A DNA stretch of 35,951 bases, taken from positions 1-35,951 of the forward strand of contig DAICXN010000005.1 of assembly GCA_027312165.1 (NCBI GenBank). Reading direction: 5' to 3'. Both the position numbers and the translations under genes were made by a program. Every line of letters begins with the position of its first letter. Position 1 is the first letter of the stretch. This document shows positions 1-7,000 of this stretch, piece by piece. Source of the DNA: Candidatus Saccharimonadota bacterium (lineage in GTDB: Bacteria; Patescibacteriota; Saccharimonadia; Saccharimonadales; Saccharimonadaceae). The notes below the pieces were generated by a model, which was given only the letters and a program-made list of their open reading frames with translations, had not been told where the DNA came from and did not search any database.

Positions 1-9
1 AATAACGGC

Positions 10-246
10 ATGCAGAGATTTAACTCGCGAATAGTCCTAACTATCGTTGAGGACTTGCTACATATCGCCGCCTATGTAACCGTAGCTTTTATAATTGCCG
101 GCGGATTTACATATATAACCAGCTCCGGCGCACCGGACAAGGCCTCACGAGGCATGAAAACAATCCTCAATGCTGTTATCGGGCTGGTCATCGCCATGGC
201 TTCGATTGCGCTAGTTAACTTTATTGGCGGAGCCATGGGCCTATAA
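10..246 (+). CDS. VirB2/TrbC-like mini-pilin (possibly 5'-partial)
   Basis: A short membrane protein of 78 residues with two hydrophobic segments (about 15-37 and 50-72) separated by a small polar loop. The loop carries the TSSGAPDKASRG sequence that corresponds to the TSAGDxSKVTAAKN loop of the next three genes. This fits the VirB2/TrbC-type pilin-like family found in conjugation and type IV secretion loci. Unlike its larger paralogs it shows no signal peptide. The three codons before this ATG are open to the window edge, so the true start may lie outside. It is followed after 2 bases by the next paralog, implying one operon. Function in secretion, conjugation or surface filaments is inferred from family only. 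Confidence 0.7.
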   Translation: MQRFNSRIVLTIVEDLLHIAAYVTVAFIIAGGFTYITSSGAPDKASRGMKTILNAVIGLVIAMASIALVNFIGGAMGL

Positions 247-248
247 TC

Positions 249-554
249 ATGAATTTACTTAACTCGATAAAGATATTTTCTCAGGGCTTACTCGGCAAAC
301 CTGATGATCTGGGTATACCGAACAACGAAGCGGACATGGCGAGCCTGGGTGATATCTTAAATGCTGTTTATGCCATAGCTGCGGTAATTGCGGTAGTGGT
401 ACTAATTATCGCCGGCATAAACTATGTTACGTCGTCTGGTGATGCTAGTAAGGTAACTAAGGCCAAAAATATGATTATCTACACTGTAGTCGGCTTGATT
501 GTTATTTTGCTAGCGTTTGGTGTAACTAATTTAGTGCTCAGGGGGCTATCGTGA
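249..554 (+). CDS. VirB2/TrbC-like mini-pilin
   Basis: A 101-residue protein with an amphipathic N-terminal stretch (about 1-35), then two membrane segments (about 37-58 and 74-98) joined by the family loop VTSSGDASKVTKAKN. It is the second of four tandem paralogs. Its stop overlaps the start of the next gene by 4 bases (ATGA-type overlap at 551-554), so the genes are probably translationally coupled. No classical signal peptide is evident. It is likely an inner-membrane or filament subunit of a type IV secretion-like machine; no other machine component is visible in the window. Confidence 0.75.
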   Translation: MNLLNSIKIFSQGLLGKPDDLGIPNNEADMASLGDILNAVYAIAAVIAVVVLIIAGINYVTSSGDASKVTKAKNMIIYTVVGLIVILLAFGVTNLVLRGLS

Positions 555-973
555 TGAAGAGAGTAATCGGTCTAATATTAATTTCAGCGCTGCTCGCTCT
601 AACTCCGCTGGTTGCAAGTGCCGCTACACCGGACCTTTGGGGCGCCTGTGAGGCTGGTGACACCAGCCCGATTTGTCAGTCGCAAGACGAAGAAGTGAGT
701 GATTTCGTAACACCAGTTATTAACTTTATGCTTGCTCTAGTGGGAGTATTGGCCGTGGTCATGATTATTGTTGGTGGCATCAAATACATCACTTCCGCGG
801 GTGATACCAGTAAGGTCACGGCTGCTAAAAACACCATACTTTACGCAGTAATCGGGCTTGTTGTCGCTATACTTGCCTACGCGATCGTCAGTTGGGTGAA
901 TAGCACCGTAACAAGCGAATCACTTTTAGATCCCTCGACTGCCATCGGATACCTATCAGTTGGGCGGCTATAG
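551..973 (+). CDS. VirB2/TrbC-like pilin with signal peptide
   Basis: This 140-residue protein has a clear signal peptide (residues 1-24, ending ASAA). A short acidic region with two cysteines (GACEAGDTSPICQ) follows, then two membrane helices around the conserved loop ITSAGDTSKVTAAKN. That is the VirB2 layout: a secreted precursor whose two hydrophobic helices remain after processing. The Cys pair may form a disulfide outside the membrane; this is inference. It overlaps the previous gene by 4 bases and precedes a fourth paralog by about 70 bases. A C-terminal extension of about 25 residues distinguishes it from its neighbours. Confidence 0.78.
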   Translation: MMKRVIGLILISALLALTPLVASAATPDLWGACEAGDTSPICQSQDEEVSDFVTPVINFMLALVGVLAVVMIIVGGIKYITSAGDTSKVTAAKNTILYAVIGLVVAILAYAIVSWVNSTVTSESLLDPSTAIGYLSVGRL

Positions 974-1045
974 CCAGACCGTTAGAAATGTAGTAAAATA
1001 TCACCAGAATAACAGTATTCACAATAAGGAAGGAAATTTAACCAA

Positions 1046-1444
1046 ATGAAAAAACTAAAAAATGCTCTTGCCGGACTTCTAGTTGTACCAGCAGTTGCCG
1101 TCGGCTCAGCTCTCGTTGGCGGTAGCACTGCGTCTGCCCAGGTTGATGCAGGTCTTGATGCTACTGGTCAGCAAGGATCATCACCTTCACTAAATGTTAG
1201 CCAGACAGTAACAGCAGTCGTTAACTGGTTGTTGTTCTTTGTCGGTGTTTTGGCAGTTATCATGCTTATCTGGGGTGGTATCAAGTATGCTACGTCTGCA
1301 GGTGACGCCAGCAAGGTTACGGCGGCAAAAAATACAATCCTTTACGCCATTATCGGCCTAGTTATTGCTATTCTTGCCTACGCAATTGTTTCTTGGGTTT
1401 CAGGAACATTCCTCCAGGGCGGTGGACTATCTAACCCATCGTAG
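1046..1444 (+). CDS. VirB2/TrbC-like pilin with signal peptide
   Basis: A 132-residue paralog with a signal peptide (1-31, ending TASA), a Gly/Ser/Gln-rich linker, and two membrane helices around the loop ATSAGDASKVTAAKN. The second helix reads NTILYAIIGLVIAILAYAIV, almost the same as in the preceding gene. An AAGGAAGG ribosome site lies at a good distance before the ATG. The larger gap upstream (about 70 bases) could hold a separate promoter, so it may be expressed above its neighbours, as expected for a major filament subunit. A hairpin terminator follows at once. Family assignment is good; its machine is unknown. Confidence 0.78.
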   Translation: MKKLKNALAGLLVVPAVAVGSALVGGSTASAQVDAGLDATGQQGSSPSLNVSQTVTAVVNWLLFFVGVLAVIMLIWGGIKYATSAGDASKVTAAKNTILYAIIGLVIAILAYAIVSWVSGTFLQGGGLSNPS

Positions 1445-1460
1445 TATTTGGCAACATTAT

Positions 1461-1490
1461 AAAAACACCCCGAGTATTGGGGTGTTTTTA
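1461..1490 (+). terminator. Rho-independent terminator of the pilin operon
   Basis: The inverted repeat AACACCCC / GGGGTGTT with a short loop is followed by a T-run. It ends the four-gene pilin operon 17 bases after the last stop codon. The A-run before the stem would give some function on the other strand too. Confidence 0.85.
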
Positions 1491-1528
1491 ATTTAGGAGT
1501 AGTAATTTATTGTTATTTATACAAATAA

Positions 1529-1566
1529 ACACACCCCCTGCTCGCATAGGGGGTGTGTCGGTTTTT
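1529..1566. terminator. Bidirectional hairpin terminator
   Basis: A perfect 10-bp stem, ACACACCCCC at 1529-1538 and GGGGGTGTGT at 1549-1558, has T-rich sequence on both sides. It lies 12 bases past the stop codon of the minus-strand small heat-shock gene and probably terminates it, while backing up the pilin terminator on the plus strand. Confidence 0.8.
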
Positions 1567-1577
1567 GCTGATCAATC

Positions 1578-2042
1578 CTAGAGAACTGGGATCTTGGTAG
1601 CTTTTTCTTGTTTGACCTTTTCAAAAGTGATTGTCAATACGCCGTCCTTGAGCTCTGCCTTAACGCCGTCTTCCTTGACTGCTACAGGTAGTGCTAGTGT
1701 GCGGCTAAACTCGCCCCAGTAGCACTCTTGAATGTGCCAATTCTTAACATTGGTCTCGTCACCGCTTGATAGCGTGCCGCTAATCGTTAGAATGCCGTCT
1801 GATATGCTGACATCGAGGTCGTTTCGATCAACACCCGCCGTGCGGGCTTTGATGATAAGTTCCTCTTCTGATTCGTAAACGTCAACAGCTAGCTGACCAG
1901 GAAAATCATTTTCACTTTCATCCCAGTTATCCTCATCTGACACGGTCTGCGTCTGTGAGTTAGTTGTTGTATCTTCGTCGGTTAAAAACGCAGCTGCTAG
2001 CTCGTCTTCCATTAGTAAGTCATCGTTTTGCTTACGGGCCAT
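1578..2042 (-). CDS. Hsp20-family small heat-shock protein
   Basis: An ATP-independent holdase of the alpha-crystallin/Hsp20 family, 154 residues from the chosen start. The N-terminal arm is acidic and Ser/Thr/Asp-rich. The alpha-crystallin domain runs from about residue 45 to the end, with the A-x-x-x-G-V type motif (TAGVDRNDLDVSI) and the C-terminal strand KAELKDGVLTITF. It ends KIPVL, an I-P-V oligomerisation motif typical of the family. The start at MARK is chosen because GGAGGAAATC lies just before it; the open frame runs 47 codons further upstream but crosses its own promoter. The promoter is TTGATT (2112-2117), 17 bases, TATACT (2089-2094) on the minus strand. Confidence 0.9.
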   Translation of the reverse strand: MARKQNDDLLMEDELAAAFLTDEDTTTNSQTQTVSDEDNWDESENDFPGQLAVDVYESEEELIIKARTAGVDRNDLDVSISDGILTISGTLSSGDETNVKNWHIQECYWGEFSRTLALPVAVKEDGVKAELKDGVLTITFEKVKQEKATKIPVL

Positions 2043-2088
2043 GATTTCCTCCACTTCGTCTAGGCTCATATTGACAATAGTCTCTATA

Positions 2089-2117
2089 AGTATAGCTAGT
2101 ATGTGTCGTATAATCAA
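2089..2117. promoter_or_regulatory. Overlapping divergent promoters of hsp20 and comF
   Basis: On the minus strand TTGATT, 17 bases and TATACT form a good promoter for hsp20. On the plus strand TATAAT at 2109-2114 is a -10 box for comF and overlaps the hsp20 -35 element. The two genes may therefore compete for polymerase. Nothing resembling CIRCE is present here, unlike at groES. Confidence 0.6.
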
Positions 2118-2147
2118 CATAAGATAAGAGGAAACGTAAAAATTACA

Positions 2148-2858
2148 ATGATAAATACGCTTTTGTCTATAATTGCTCCTCATTACTGTTATTCTTGCGG
2201 TGAGCCAGGCTCGATTTTATGCAGTCGTTGTAAAAATGACATTACAGAAGAGCCTTTTTCTCATTGCCTAATTTGCTTAAAGCCATCACATCACGACAAT
2301 ATATGTCAACACCACTCCCTACCCTATAGCCATCTGTGGTGTGTCGATTGGCGAAGTGGCGAAATTGAAATGGCTATCGATGCGCTAAAGTTTAAACGGG
2401 CCAAGTCGGCCGCTAGCGACCTAGCTGATTTGTTAGACTTTAGGCTGCCAGATTTTTCCGATCCTCCCCTGGTTGTACCAATACCGACAACATCAAGGAA
2501 TATTCGGATTCGCGGCTATGATCACATGAAGCTAATTGCTAAAAGTCTAGCAAAAAAGCGTGGCTGGCGGACTGAGCCTCTAATTGCTCGGCAAAATAAC
2601 ACCACTCAGCATTTTGCACGTTCAGCTAGTGAACGAAGAAAGCAGGCTGTCACCTTCTTCCGATTAAGAACTGGGGTGAAAATAAATTCTTCAGCTCATT
2701 ATTTAATAGTCGATGATATTTTTACCACCGGCTCAACCGTTGCGGCTGCCGCCAACTGCTTGAAGCGGGCTGGTGCGGCTAAGATATCGGTTGCTGTCTT
2801 GGCTAGACAACGGCCAAAAGGATCATCTATTGATGATGATACTGTGATCCGCGGCTGA
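2148..2858 (+). CDS. comF: ComF-family phosphoribosyltransferase-like competence protein
   Basis: A 236-residue ComF/GntX-family protein. The N-terminus has a four-cysteine zinc ribbon (C14, C17, C25, C28), followed by a second Cys/His-rich patch. The C-terminal half is a type I phosphoribosyltransferase fold with the PRPP loop LIVDDIFTTGST. In transformable bacteria ComF takes part in handling single-stranded DNA after uptake; its chemical activity is not established. The start is placed at 2148 because the longer frame begins upstream of the -10 box; an AGAGGA lies rather far (15 bases) before the ATG. The 3' end overlaps the convergent rlmH by 32 bases. Confidence 0.85.
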   Translation: MINTLLSIIAPHYCYSCGEPGSILCSRCKNDITEEPFSHCLICLKPSHHDNICQHHSLPYSHLWCVDWRSGEIEMAIDALKFKRAKSAASDLADLLDFRLPDFSDPPLVVPIPTTSRNIRIRGYDHMKLIAKSLAKKRGWRTEPLIARQNNTTQHFARSASERRKQAVTFFRLRTGVKINSSAHYLIVDDIFTTGSTVAAAANCLKRAGAAKISVAVLARQRPKGSSIDDDTVIRG

Positions 2859-3276
2859 TTTCTTGAGCTCGATACAACTGTTCGCTTAAGATTAGCCTAA
2901 CAAGCTGATGAGGAAAGACGAGTCGTGATAGTGACCAGACAAGGTCGGCCCGATCCTTTAAGTTTTGGTTGACGCCATAGGCTCCTCCGATAATGATGAT
3001 TACCTGTCTTGAGCTATTTTCAACCAAAAATGATGACACTTCGGGTGAGGTGAGATTTTGACCTCGTTCGTCCAGCAAAATGACGACATCCTTCTCGTCA
3101 ATTCGTTTGAGCAGCCTAGTTGATTCGTCGTCGGCCGCTTCCGCCCCAGGCCTTTTAGAGTGCGGCAACAGTTCAAATTTGGCAGCAAAAGGCGTCCTTA
3201 ACCTTTCTGTGAAGCGTACCACCCCCTGCTCTATCCAGTCTTCGTGCTTCTTGCCGACAGCTAGTATGTGGATCAT
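2827..3276 (-). CDS. rlmH: 23S rRNA (pseudouridine-1915-N3)-methyltransferase RlmH
   Basis: RlmH is a SPOUT-fold enzyme that uses S-adenosylmethionine to methylate pseudouridine 1915 in helix 69 of 23S rRNA. The 149-residue length is normal. Recognisable are the start MIHILAVGK, the knot segment IIIIGGAYGVNQ, and the signature SLSRLVFPHQLVRLILSEQLYRA, given here in part: LSRLVFPHQLVRLILSEQ, ending in the conserved Y-H-H. The start overlaps the HIT stop codon as ATGA, indicating translational coupling. It is the last gene of the SGNH-HIT-rlmH operon and its end overlaps convergent comF. Confidence 0.93.
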   Translation of the reverse strand: MIHILAVGKKHEDWIEQGVVRFTERLRTPFAAKFELLPHSKRPGAEAADDESTRLLKRIDEKDVVILLDERGQNLTSPEVSSFLVENSSRQVIIIIGGAYGVNQNLKDRADLVWSLSRLVFPHQLVRLILSEQLYRAQEISRGSQYHHQ

Positions 3277-3665
3277 GATGAAATTTGCAGTTTCTTGGCA
3301 ATTTCAGCGAGTGCCTGGTGGTCTGGTTCTGCCTGCATTCGTTCAGGGTTGTGAAAATCAACAGTCTGATCAAATGGGATTAGGTGAACGTGGGCGTGTG
3401 GCACGTCGGTGCCGACGATGCTCATATGAACGTATTGTTGAGGCATAGTTTTACGAATATGCAGGGCAAGTTTGCGTGATGTTTCCATCAGGGCTTGGTA
3501 GTCATCGGCCGGTAGGTCCCAGACAAATTCAGCTGGATTTTTTGGAATCACCAAAGTGTGCCCCGGTACTGCCGGATGAATGTCTAGAAAGGCTAGGGTT
3601 TTGTCGTCTTCATAGACAATGTGGGCTGGAATTTCTTTATCGATGATTTTTTGAAATATTGTCAT
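3273..3665 (-). CDS. HIT-family nucleotide hydrolase/transferase
   Basis: A 130-residue histidine-triad protein of the Hint/HinT type, which commonly hydrolyses AMP-linked phosphoramidates. It has the family start FQKIIDKEIPAHIVYEDD, the mid motif PGHTLVIPK, and the triad HAHVHL holding the nucleophilic His. The start is at 3665 because AAGGAG lies 7 bases before that ATG; the longer frame would overlap the upstream gene. It starts 1 base after the SGNH hydrolase gene ends and overlaps rlmH by 4 bases. The physiological substrate cannot be told from sequence. Confidence 0.9.
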   Translation of the reverse strand: MTIFQKIIDKEIPAHIVYEDDKTLAFLDIHPAVPGHTLVIPKNPAEFVWDLPADDYQALMETSRKLALHIRKTMPQQYVHMSIVGTDVPHAHVHLIPFDQTVDFHNPERMQAEPDHQALAEIAKKLQISS

Positions 3666-3666
3666 A

Positions 3667-4638
3667 TCACTCCTTTGACGATTCAGACTGGTATACATTT
3701 ATTATAGTCTCTTCGATTTTCTCACCGATTCGTCGGTAGCCTTCTCGGTTGGGGTGACCAAAAGCCAATGGGTCAGTTTCTCTGTCGAGATTAAACGGTG
3801 GGTTTAGGATGTCGCAAGCGCTCATATCAAAGGTCTCGACCTCGTACACCGGGTAATCTTTCCGTCGAGCATCCGCCGCTGCCTGACTGATCGATTCATT
3901 TAGGTTGGGTATCAGGGTGCTAACGGTCTGTGAAATATCCTCGCCCACTAAATCGCTACAGAGTGAGCCCTCGGGCAACGGATTTGGGTAGGGTAGTACA
4001 AAAACGTCAGCGTTTGATGAAGCTTCGGCTACATCAACATAGAGTTCGGTTAGAGAAGTCTTAAATTCCTCGGACTTTACCTTGCGTTCGACGTCTTTTA
4101 CTAACTCGCTATCCGGTGGGCAGCCAGTGGCCATGCACTGATTCATAAAGTGGCCAAGGTCAACTAAGTCGTTGCCGCCAACGCCAACAAAGGCCGCGCT
4201 AACGGTTCCTGGATAATCCCTCAGGGCGTCTAATTGCGAATCTTCTCCGTATCGGCCTGTTTCGATCTCGCCGATAGTTGCACCGTTACAGGCTACATCT
4301 AGGGTGTTCAGGGTATATTTATCGGCAACTTGATGTACGCCAGTATTTTTTGAGCGGCGACAGCGGTTCCCCTCCGGACCTGGTACGTTGGTGCCTTCCT
4401 CGAATGGCCCTTCCCCGCTTCCAGCTGCCCATGAATCGCCAATTATTGCAAAGGTCGTCTCGGCTTCGTAGGGAAATTCGGCCACTTCGCTCTGAGAGAA
4501 GCTGGTTAGTGTGGACATGCATAGCCCTACCCCAGCCAGCCCTAAGCTGCGTCGGACCTTCTTGTTGGCTAATCGCTCTTTGCTTGACGTGGGGCTACTT
4601 TCAACAGGACTGCTTAAGCCCCTGCTTTCAAATTTCAT
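3667..4638 (-). CDS. Secreted SGNH/GDSL-type esterase or hydrolase
   Basis: A 323-residue protein with a long basic N-region and one hydrophobic segment (about 31-48), so secreted or membrane-anchored. All SGNH blocks are visible: GDS with Ser69, the glycine in CNGAT (G119), GGND with N156, and the catalytic His in GHPNREGY (H295). Six or more cysteines in the exported part suggest disulfides. Such enzymes cleave esters in lipids, acetylated sugars or peptidoglycan; the substrate here is unknown. TATAAT lies 6 bases before the ATG with no Shine-Dalgarno site, so the mRNA is probably leaderless. First gene of an operon with HIT and rlmH. Confidence 0.85.
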   Translation of the reverse strand: MKFESRGLSSPVESSPTSSKERLANKKVRRSLGLAGVGLCMSTLTSFSQSEVAEFPYEAETTFAIIGDSWAAGSGEGPFEEGTNVPGPEGNRCRRSKNTGVHQVADKYTLNTLDVACNGATIGEIETGRYGEDSQLDALRDYPGTVSAAFVGVGGNDLVDLGHFMNQCMATGCPPDSELVKDVERKVKSEEFKTSLTELYVDVAEASSNADVFVLPYPNPLPEGSLCSDLVGEDISQTVSTLIPNLNESISQAAADARRKDYPVYEVETFDMSACDILNPPFNLDRETDPLAFGHPNREGYRRIGEKIEETIINVYQSESSKE

Positions 4639-4667
4639 ATCTTAATTATAGGATAAGGCTGGCTAAT

Positions 4668-4699
4668 AAAAAAGCGTAGCGCTATCTTTAGGTGCTACG
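4668..4699 (-). terminator. Terminator of tRNA-Ser(CGA)
   Basis: On the minus strand CGTAGC and GCTACG pair around a 13-base loop and are followed by a run of T. It lies about 12 bases after the CCA end of the tRNA and just upstream of the SGNH hydrolase promoter. Confidence 0.75.
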
Positions 4700-4710
4700 G
4701 TCTTTCTATC

Positions 4711-4798
4711 TGGCGGAGAGAGGGGGATTCGAACCCCCGATGAGTCGCCCCATACACGATTTCGAGTCGTGCGCCTTCAACCACTCGGCCACCTCTCC
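4711..4798 (-). tRNA. tRNA-Ser(CGA)
   Basis: Cloverleaf read by eye: 7-bp acceptor stem starting GGAGAGG, D arm GCCGAGTGG, anticodon loop with CGA inside stem ACGAC/TCGT-type pairing, long class II variable arm, T loop TTCGAAT, discriminator G and an encoded CCA (4711-4713). The anticodon reads UCG. Length 88. Confidence 0.95.
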
Positions 4799-4850
4799 AT
4801 AGAGGTTATTTTATCACGAAGTTACTCTGTGCGTTATAAAAGAACGCTAT

Positions 4851-4902
4851 GTGTACCAAAGAAAAAAGAGTAACAGGTGCTACTCTTTTTTCTTTGGTAC
4901 AC
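4851..4902 (-). terminator. 22-bp perfect inverted repeat acting as tRNA-Arg terminator
   Basis: The two arms, 4851-4872 and 4881-4902, are perfect reverse complements with an 8-base loop. On the minus strand the inner part is A-run plus GAGTA, loop, TACTC plus T-run, which is a standard terminator after the tRNA. The outer 8 bp of the stem consist of the last bases of tRNA-Arg itself, including CCA, so the hairpin competes with the acceptor stem. Confidence 0.75.
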
Positions 4903-4971
4903 CCGGCACGATTCGAACGTACGACCTTCGGCTCCGCAAGCCGACGCTCTATCCAGCTGAGCTACGGGTGC
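4895..4971 (-). tRNA. tRNA-Arg(GCG)
   Basis: Cloverleaf read by eye: acceptor GCACCCG/CGGGTGT with one G-U pair, D stem GCTC/GAGC, anticodon stem TCGGC/GCCGA with loop TTGCGGA (anticodon GCG), T stem GTACG/CGTGC, loop TTCGAAT, discriminator A, encoded CCA. It reads CGC and CGU. Most bacteria use ACG edited to inosine by TadA for this box, so GCG is unusual. Confidence 0.93.
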
Positions 4972-5086
4972 ATACAGCTACTGAGTCCCTATGGGAACCG
5001 TTTGCCGTACAAAAAATATAAGGTGCTTTCCCCACCAAGGATGGCGAACCTTAAAATCATATCATATCAGCGGTAGAAAACGCAAG

Positions 5087-5623
5087 TTAAAGGCGCATCA
5101 ATCGAATCAGTTTTTCCAGCATGTCGGGCTTTGATTCTACGACAGGCAGCCTAGCGCCAAGCATGTCAATCACCCTCTCGCCCTGATCGACACCGAAGTA
5201 AAGCGTTAGGCCGGGCGAGAATCTTTTTACTGGCAGCAGGATGACCGATGGAAGTTCTGTGTCATGAACGATGCTAAATGCCCGAAACTCGCTGTAGTCG
5301 TGGAGTTTATCCTCGATGTAGATACCCTTGGGGCTAACCGAGTAGTTGATTATTCGTGGTGGCTTGGTTGAAAGCATGATGACGGCAATAGCCATGACCA
5401 GCAGCAGTACCGCGAAAGTTAGGCTTTTAAATACGACAATTGCTAAGGCCATCAAAATCACTAGGACAACGCCAAAGGCAATGTGCCAGCCAGTTCCCCG
5501 GTGGACTTGCGTGCCCTCGGGAGCTTGCCAAGAGAAAGGCTCGCTTAGGTTGTAGGGTGACTGGGCACTAAGCTCTGGGCCTGGCTCGGTTGGCTGATCG
5601 ATCGTCTCTGGTTGATCTTGCAT
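5087..5623 (-). CDS. Two-helix membrane protein with a cytoplasmic PH-like domain
   Basis: A 178-residue protein of unknown function. The N-terminal 40 residues are Pro/Gln/Glu-rich and probably disordered. Two membrane helices (about 47-64 and 67-84) follow in a tight hairpin. The C-terminal 90 residues look like a small beta domain plus a last helix, similar to bacterial PH-like (YdbT/bPH type) domains: INYSVSPKGIYIED, a tyrosine-rich strand, then an amphipathic helix. TATACT at 5630-5635 is only 6 bases before the ATG, so translation is likely leaderless. It stands alone between tRNA genes. The domain assignment is tentative. Confidence 0.6.
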   Translation of the reverse strand: MQDQPETIDQPTEPGPELSAQSPYNLSEPFSWQAPEGTQVHRGTGWHIAFGVVLVILMALAIVVFKSLTFAVLLLVMAIAVIMLSTKPPRIINYSVSPKGIYIEDKLHDYSEFRAFSIVHDTELPSVILLPVKRFSPGLTLYFGVDQGERVIDMLGARLPVVESKPDMLEKLIRLMRL

Positions 5624-5654
5624 AAATTTAGTATAGCATGAGGGTATTCTTCAA

Positions 5655-5678
5655 AAGAAAAAACGACCGATTGGTCGT
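5655..5678 (-). terminator. Terminator of tRNA-Ser(GCT)
   Basis: On the minus strand ACGACC and GGTCGT pair over a 4-base loop and lead into a T-run. It lies 7 bases past the CCA end of tRNA-Ser(GCT) and upstream of the next minus-strand gene. Confidence 0.8.
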
Positions 5679-5685
5679 CATTTCT

Positions 5686-5778
5686 TGGCGGAGGAGGGGA
5701 GATTCGAACTCCCGCACCAGATTTCTCCAGTCTAACGATTTAGCAAACCGTCCCCTTCAGCCACTTGGGTACTCCTCC
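5686..5778 (-). tRNA. tRNA-Ser(GCT)
   Basis: Acceptor stem GGAGGAG/CTCCTCC, anticodon stem ACGGT/ATCGT with loop TTGCTAA (anticodon GCT), long variable arm, T loop TTCGAAT, discriminator G and encoded CCA. It reads AGC and AGU. Length 93, normal for a class II tRNA. Confidence 0.95.
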
Positions 5779-5951
5779 GTGGGGCTTGAAGTTACGCCGG
5801 TCGGCGTAGCCTCATTTAAATTAAGAGTGGAGAAAGGCAGGCAGTCTCCCCTTAATTGCTCAATTAGTGTATCATAAAATCAGCTGTCGTGGTAGATATA
5901 TTGCTCGATACGACAATTGACATTTCCTAATCAAAGAGGTTTAATAAAATT

Positions 5952-6356
5952 ATGATTCACAAGATAACAATCCTTTTGGCTAGCCTGCTTTTAGTTATTG
6001 GCCTGAGCTCTGTGATTTTTGTTGATCCGGCCAGTGCTGTTGAAGGTGGTGCAATTTCTGGAATAAACTCCGCTCAAGGCGACGGCGTACCAACGAACTT
6101 TGCTGGCGGAGACGGTTCAATCGTTCGCCGGATTATCAACATCATGCTCTACGCCATCGGTGTAATTAGCGTTATTATGCTGATCTTTGGCGGTTTTCGC
6201 TACGTGATTTCTGGCGGACAAAAGGAAGCTGTTACGGCTGCTAAAAATACCATTCTCTACGCCATTGTCGGTCTACTGGTGGCAATTTTCGCTTATGCGA
6301 TTGTCCGCTTTGTTATCGGTGCTGCAATCGGCACCGATAGTGTCACCGACATCTAG
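5952..6356 (+). CDS. VirB2/TrbC-like pilin with signal peptide (stand-alone)
   Basis: A 134-residue fifth member of the pilin-like family, away from the first four. It has a signal peptide (1-29, ending ASA), a Gly/Asp/Asn-rich linker, and two membrane helices around ISGGQKEAVTAAKN. The loop is altered: GGQKE replaces the AGDxS of the others, so it is a diverged paralog. TTGACA (5917-5922), 17 bases, TTTAAT (5940-5945) gives a promoter whose -10 is 6 bases before the ATG, implying leaderless translation. An AGAGGT is also present at a long spacing, so this is not certain. Confidence 0.76.
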   Translation: MIHKITILLASLLLVIGLSSVIFVDPASAVEGGAISGINSAQGDGVPTNFAGGDGSIVRRIINIMLYAIGVISVIMLIFGGFRYVISGGQKEAVTAAKNTILYAIVGLLVAIFAYAIVRFVIGAAIGTDSVTDI

Positions 6357-6388
6357 TCTACCCTCTAGCCTCGGCCCGTCCTATCTGA

Positions 6389-6394
6389 TATAAT
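6389..6394 (+). promoter_or_regulatory. -10 box of tRNA-Ser(TGA)
   Basis: A consensus TATAAT lies 18 bases before the mature 5' end of the tRNA. No clear -35 element is evident in the GC-rich sequence before it. Confidence 0.55.
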
Positions 6395-6412
6395 ACGGCG
6401 GGTAATCTACCT

Positions 6413-6500
<88 letters not shown>

Positions 6501-6535
6501 AGCAAAGAAGAGTCCGTTTGGGCTCTTTTTTGCTT
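6501..6535 (+). terminator. Terminator of tRNA-Ser(TGA)
   Basis: AGAGTCC and GGGCTCT pair over a short loop, followed by a T-run; AGCAAA/TTTGCT extends the stem base. It starts right after the CCA. Confidence 0.85.
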
Positions 6536-6585
6536 GTAGCGACGGACCTAGACCGATCGACGGTGTATTAATTATCAAAACAATG

Positions 6586-6614
6586 TTGACAAAAAACAAA
6601 ACTTATGCTAATAT
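6586..6614 (+). promoter_or_regulatory. Strong promoter TTGACA-17-TAATAT with TGC extension
   Basis: TTGACA at 6586-6591, a 17-base AT-rich spacer ending TGC, and TAATAT at 6609-6614. The same layout, with most spacer bases shared, occurs at 32291-32319 and, less exactly, at 14945-14973 and 18995-19023 (minus). It drives the 111-residue gene with a leader of about 43 bases. Confidence 0.8.
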
Positions 6615-6664
6615 CAAGAGAGTATTAAATAAATACAAAACCAACAGATACAGGTAAACAAAAA

Positions 6665-7000
6665 ATGAACTTATTTCAACTATTTATCGCTCAGCTGATT
6701 GCTCTACTTAGCTTAGTTACGGCTACCGGAGTGCTGATTCACGATACGAATCTCGACAAGGCACTTACCTCGAGTGTGAAGAAAGCGGCCTATGGCGATA
6801 TGACTGATACGAATGCAAATATGCGAGCCGGCTCGCAGCCGCATACTCACGTAGAGCACCTCGCTGTTAAAGATCGGGCTGATGCTCACAAGGCCCTTCC
6901 CCGCAAGCGTGATCGCAAACGTGCGGCAGTGACAAAACGTGTCGCTCAGGGGTATCACGGCAATGGCGTGTGTATGCCTCTAGCCGGTGAATGGGTCTAG
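6665..7000 (+). CDS. Small exported protein of unknown function
   Basis: A 111-residue protein that I do not recognise. Residues 1-22 form a hydrophobic signal or anchor; the remainder is polar, His-rich (HTHVEH) and strongly basic (PRKRDRKRAAVTKR), ending with one cysteine in GNGVCMPL. No catalytic motif is visible. A very strong promoter precedes it, but the A-rich sequence before the ATG has no Shine-Dalgarno site. The stop codon touches that of convergent valS with no base between. Strong promoter, export signal and basic body suggest an abundant surface or secreted protein; this is inference. Confidence 0.6.
   Translation: MNLFQLFIAQLIALLSLVTATGVLIHDTNLDKALTSSVKKAAYGDMTDTNANMRAGSQPHTHVEHLAVKDRADAHKALPRKRDRKRAAVTKRVAQGYHGNGVCMPLAGEWV

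Noticed and set aside
2103-2147. Longer comF start at 2103
   Set aside because: It lies upstream of the TATAAT at 2109-2114, so it would not be in the transcript.
2043-2183. Longer N-terminus for the Hsp20 protein
   Set aside because: The extension runs through the promoter; GGAGGAAATC sits right before the ATG at 2042.
6713-6958. A minus-strand open frame inside the 111-residue gene
   Set aside because: It has no promoter or ribosome site, while the plus-strand gene has a near-consensus promoter and a signal peptide.
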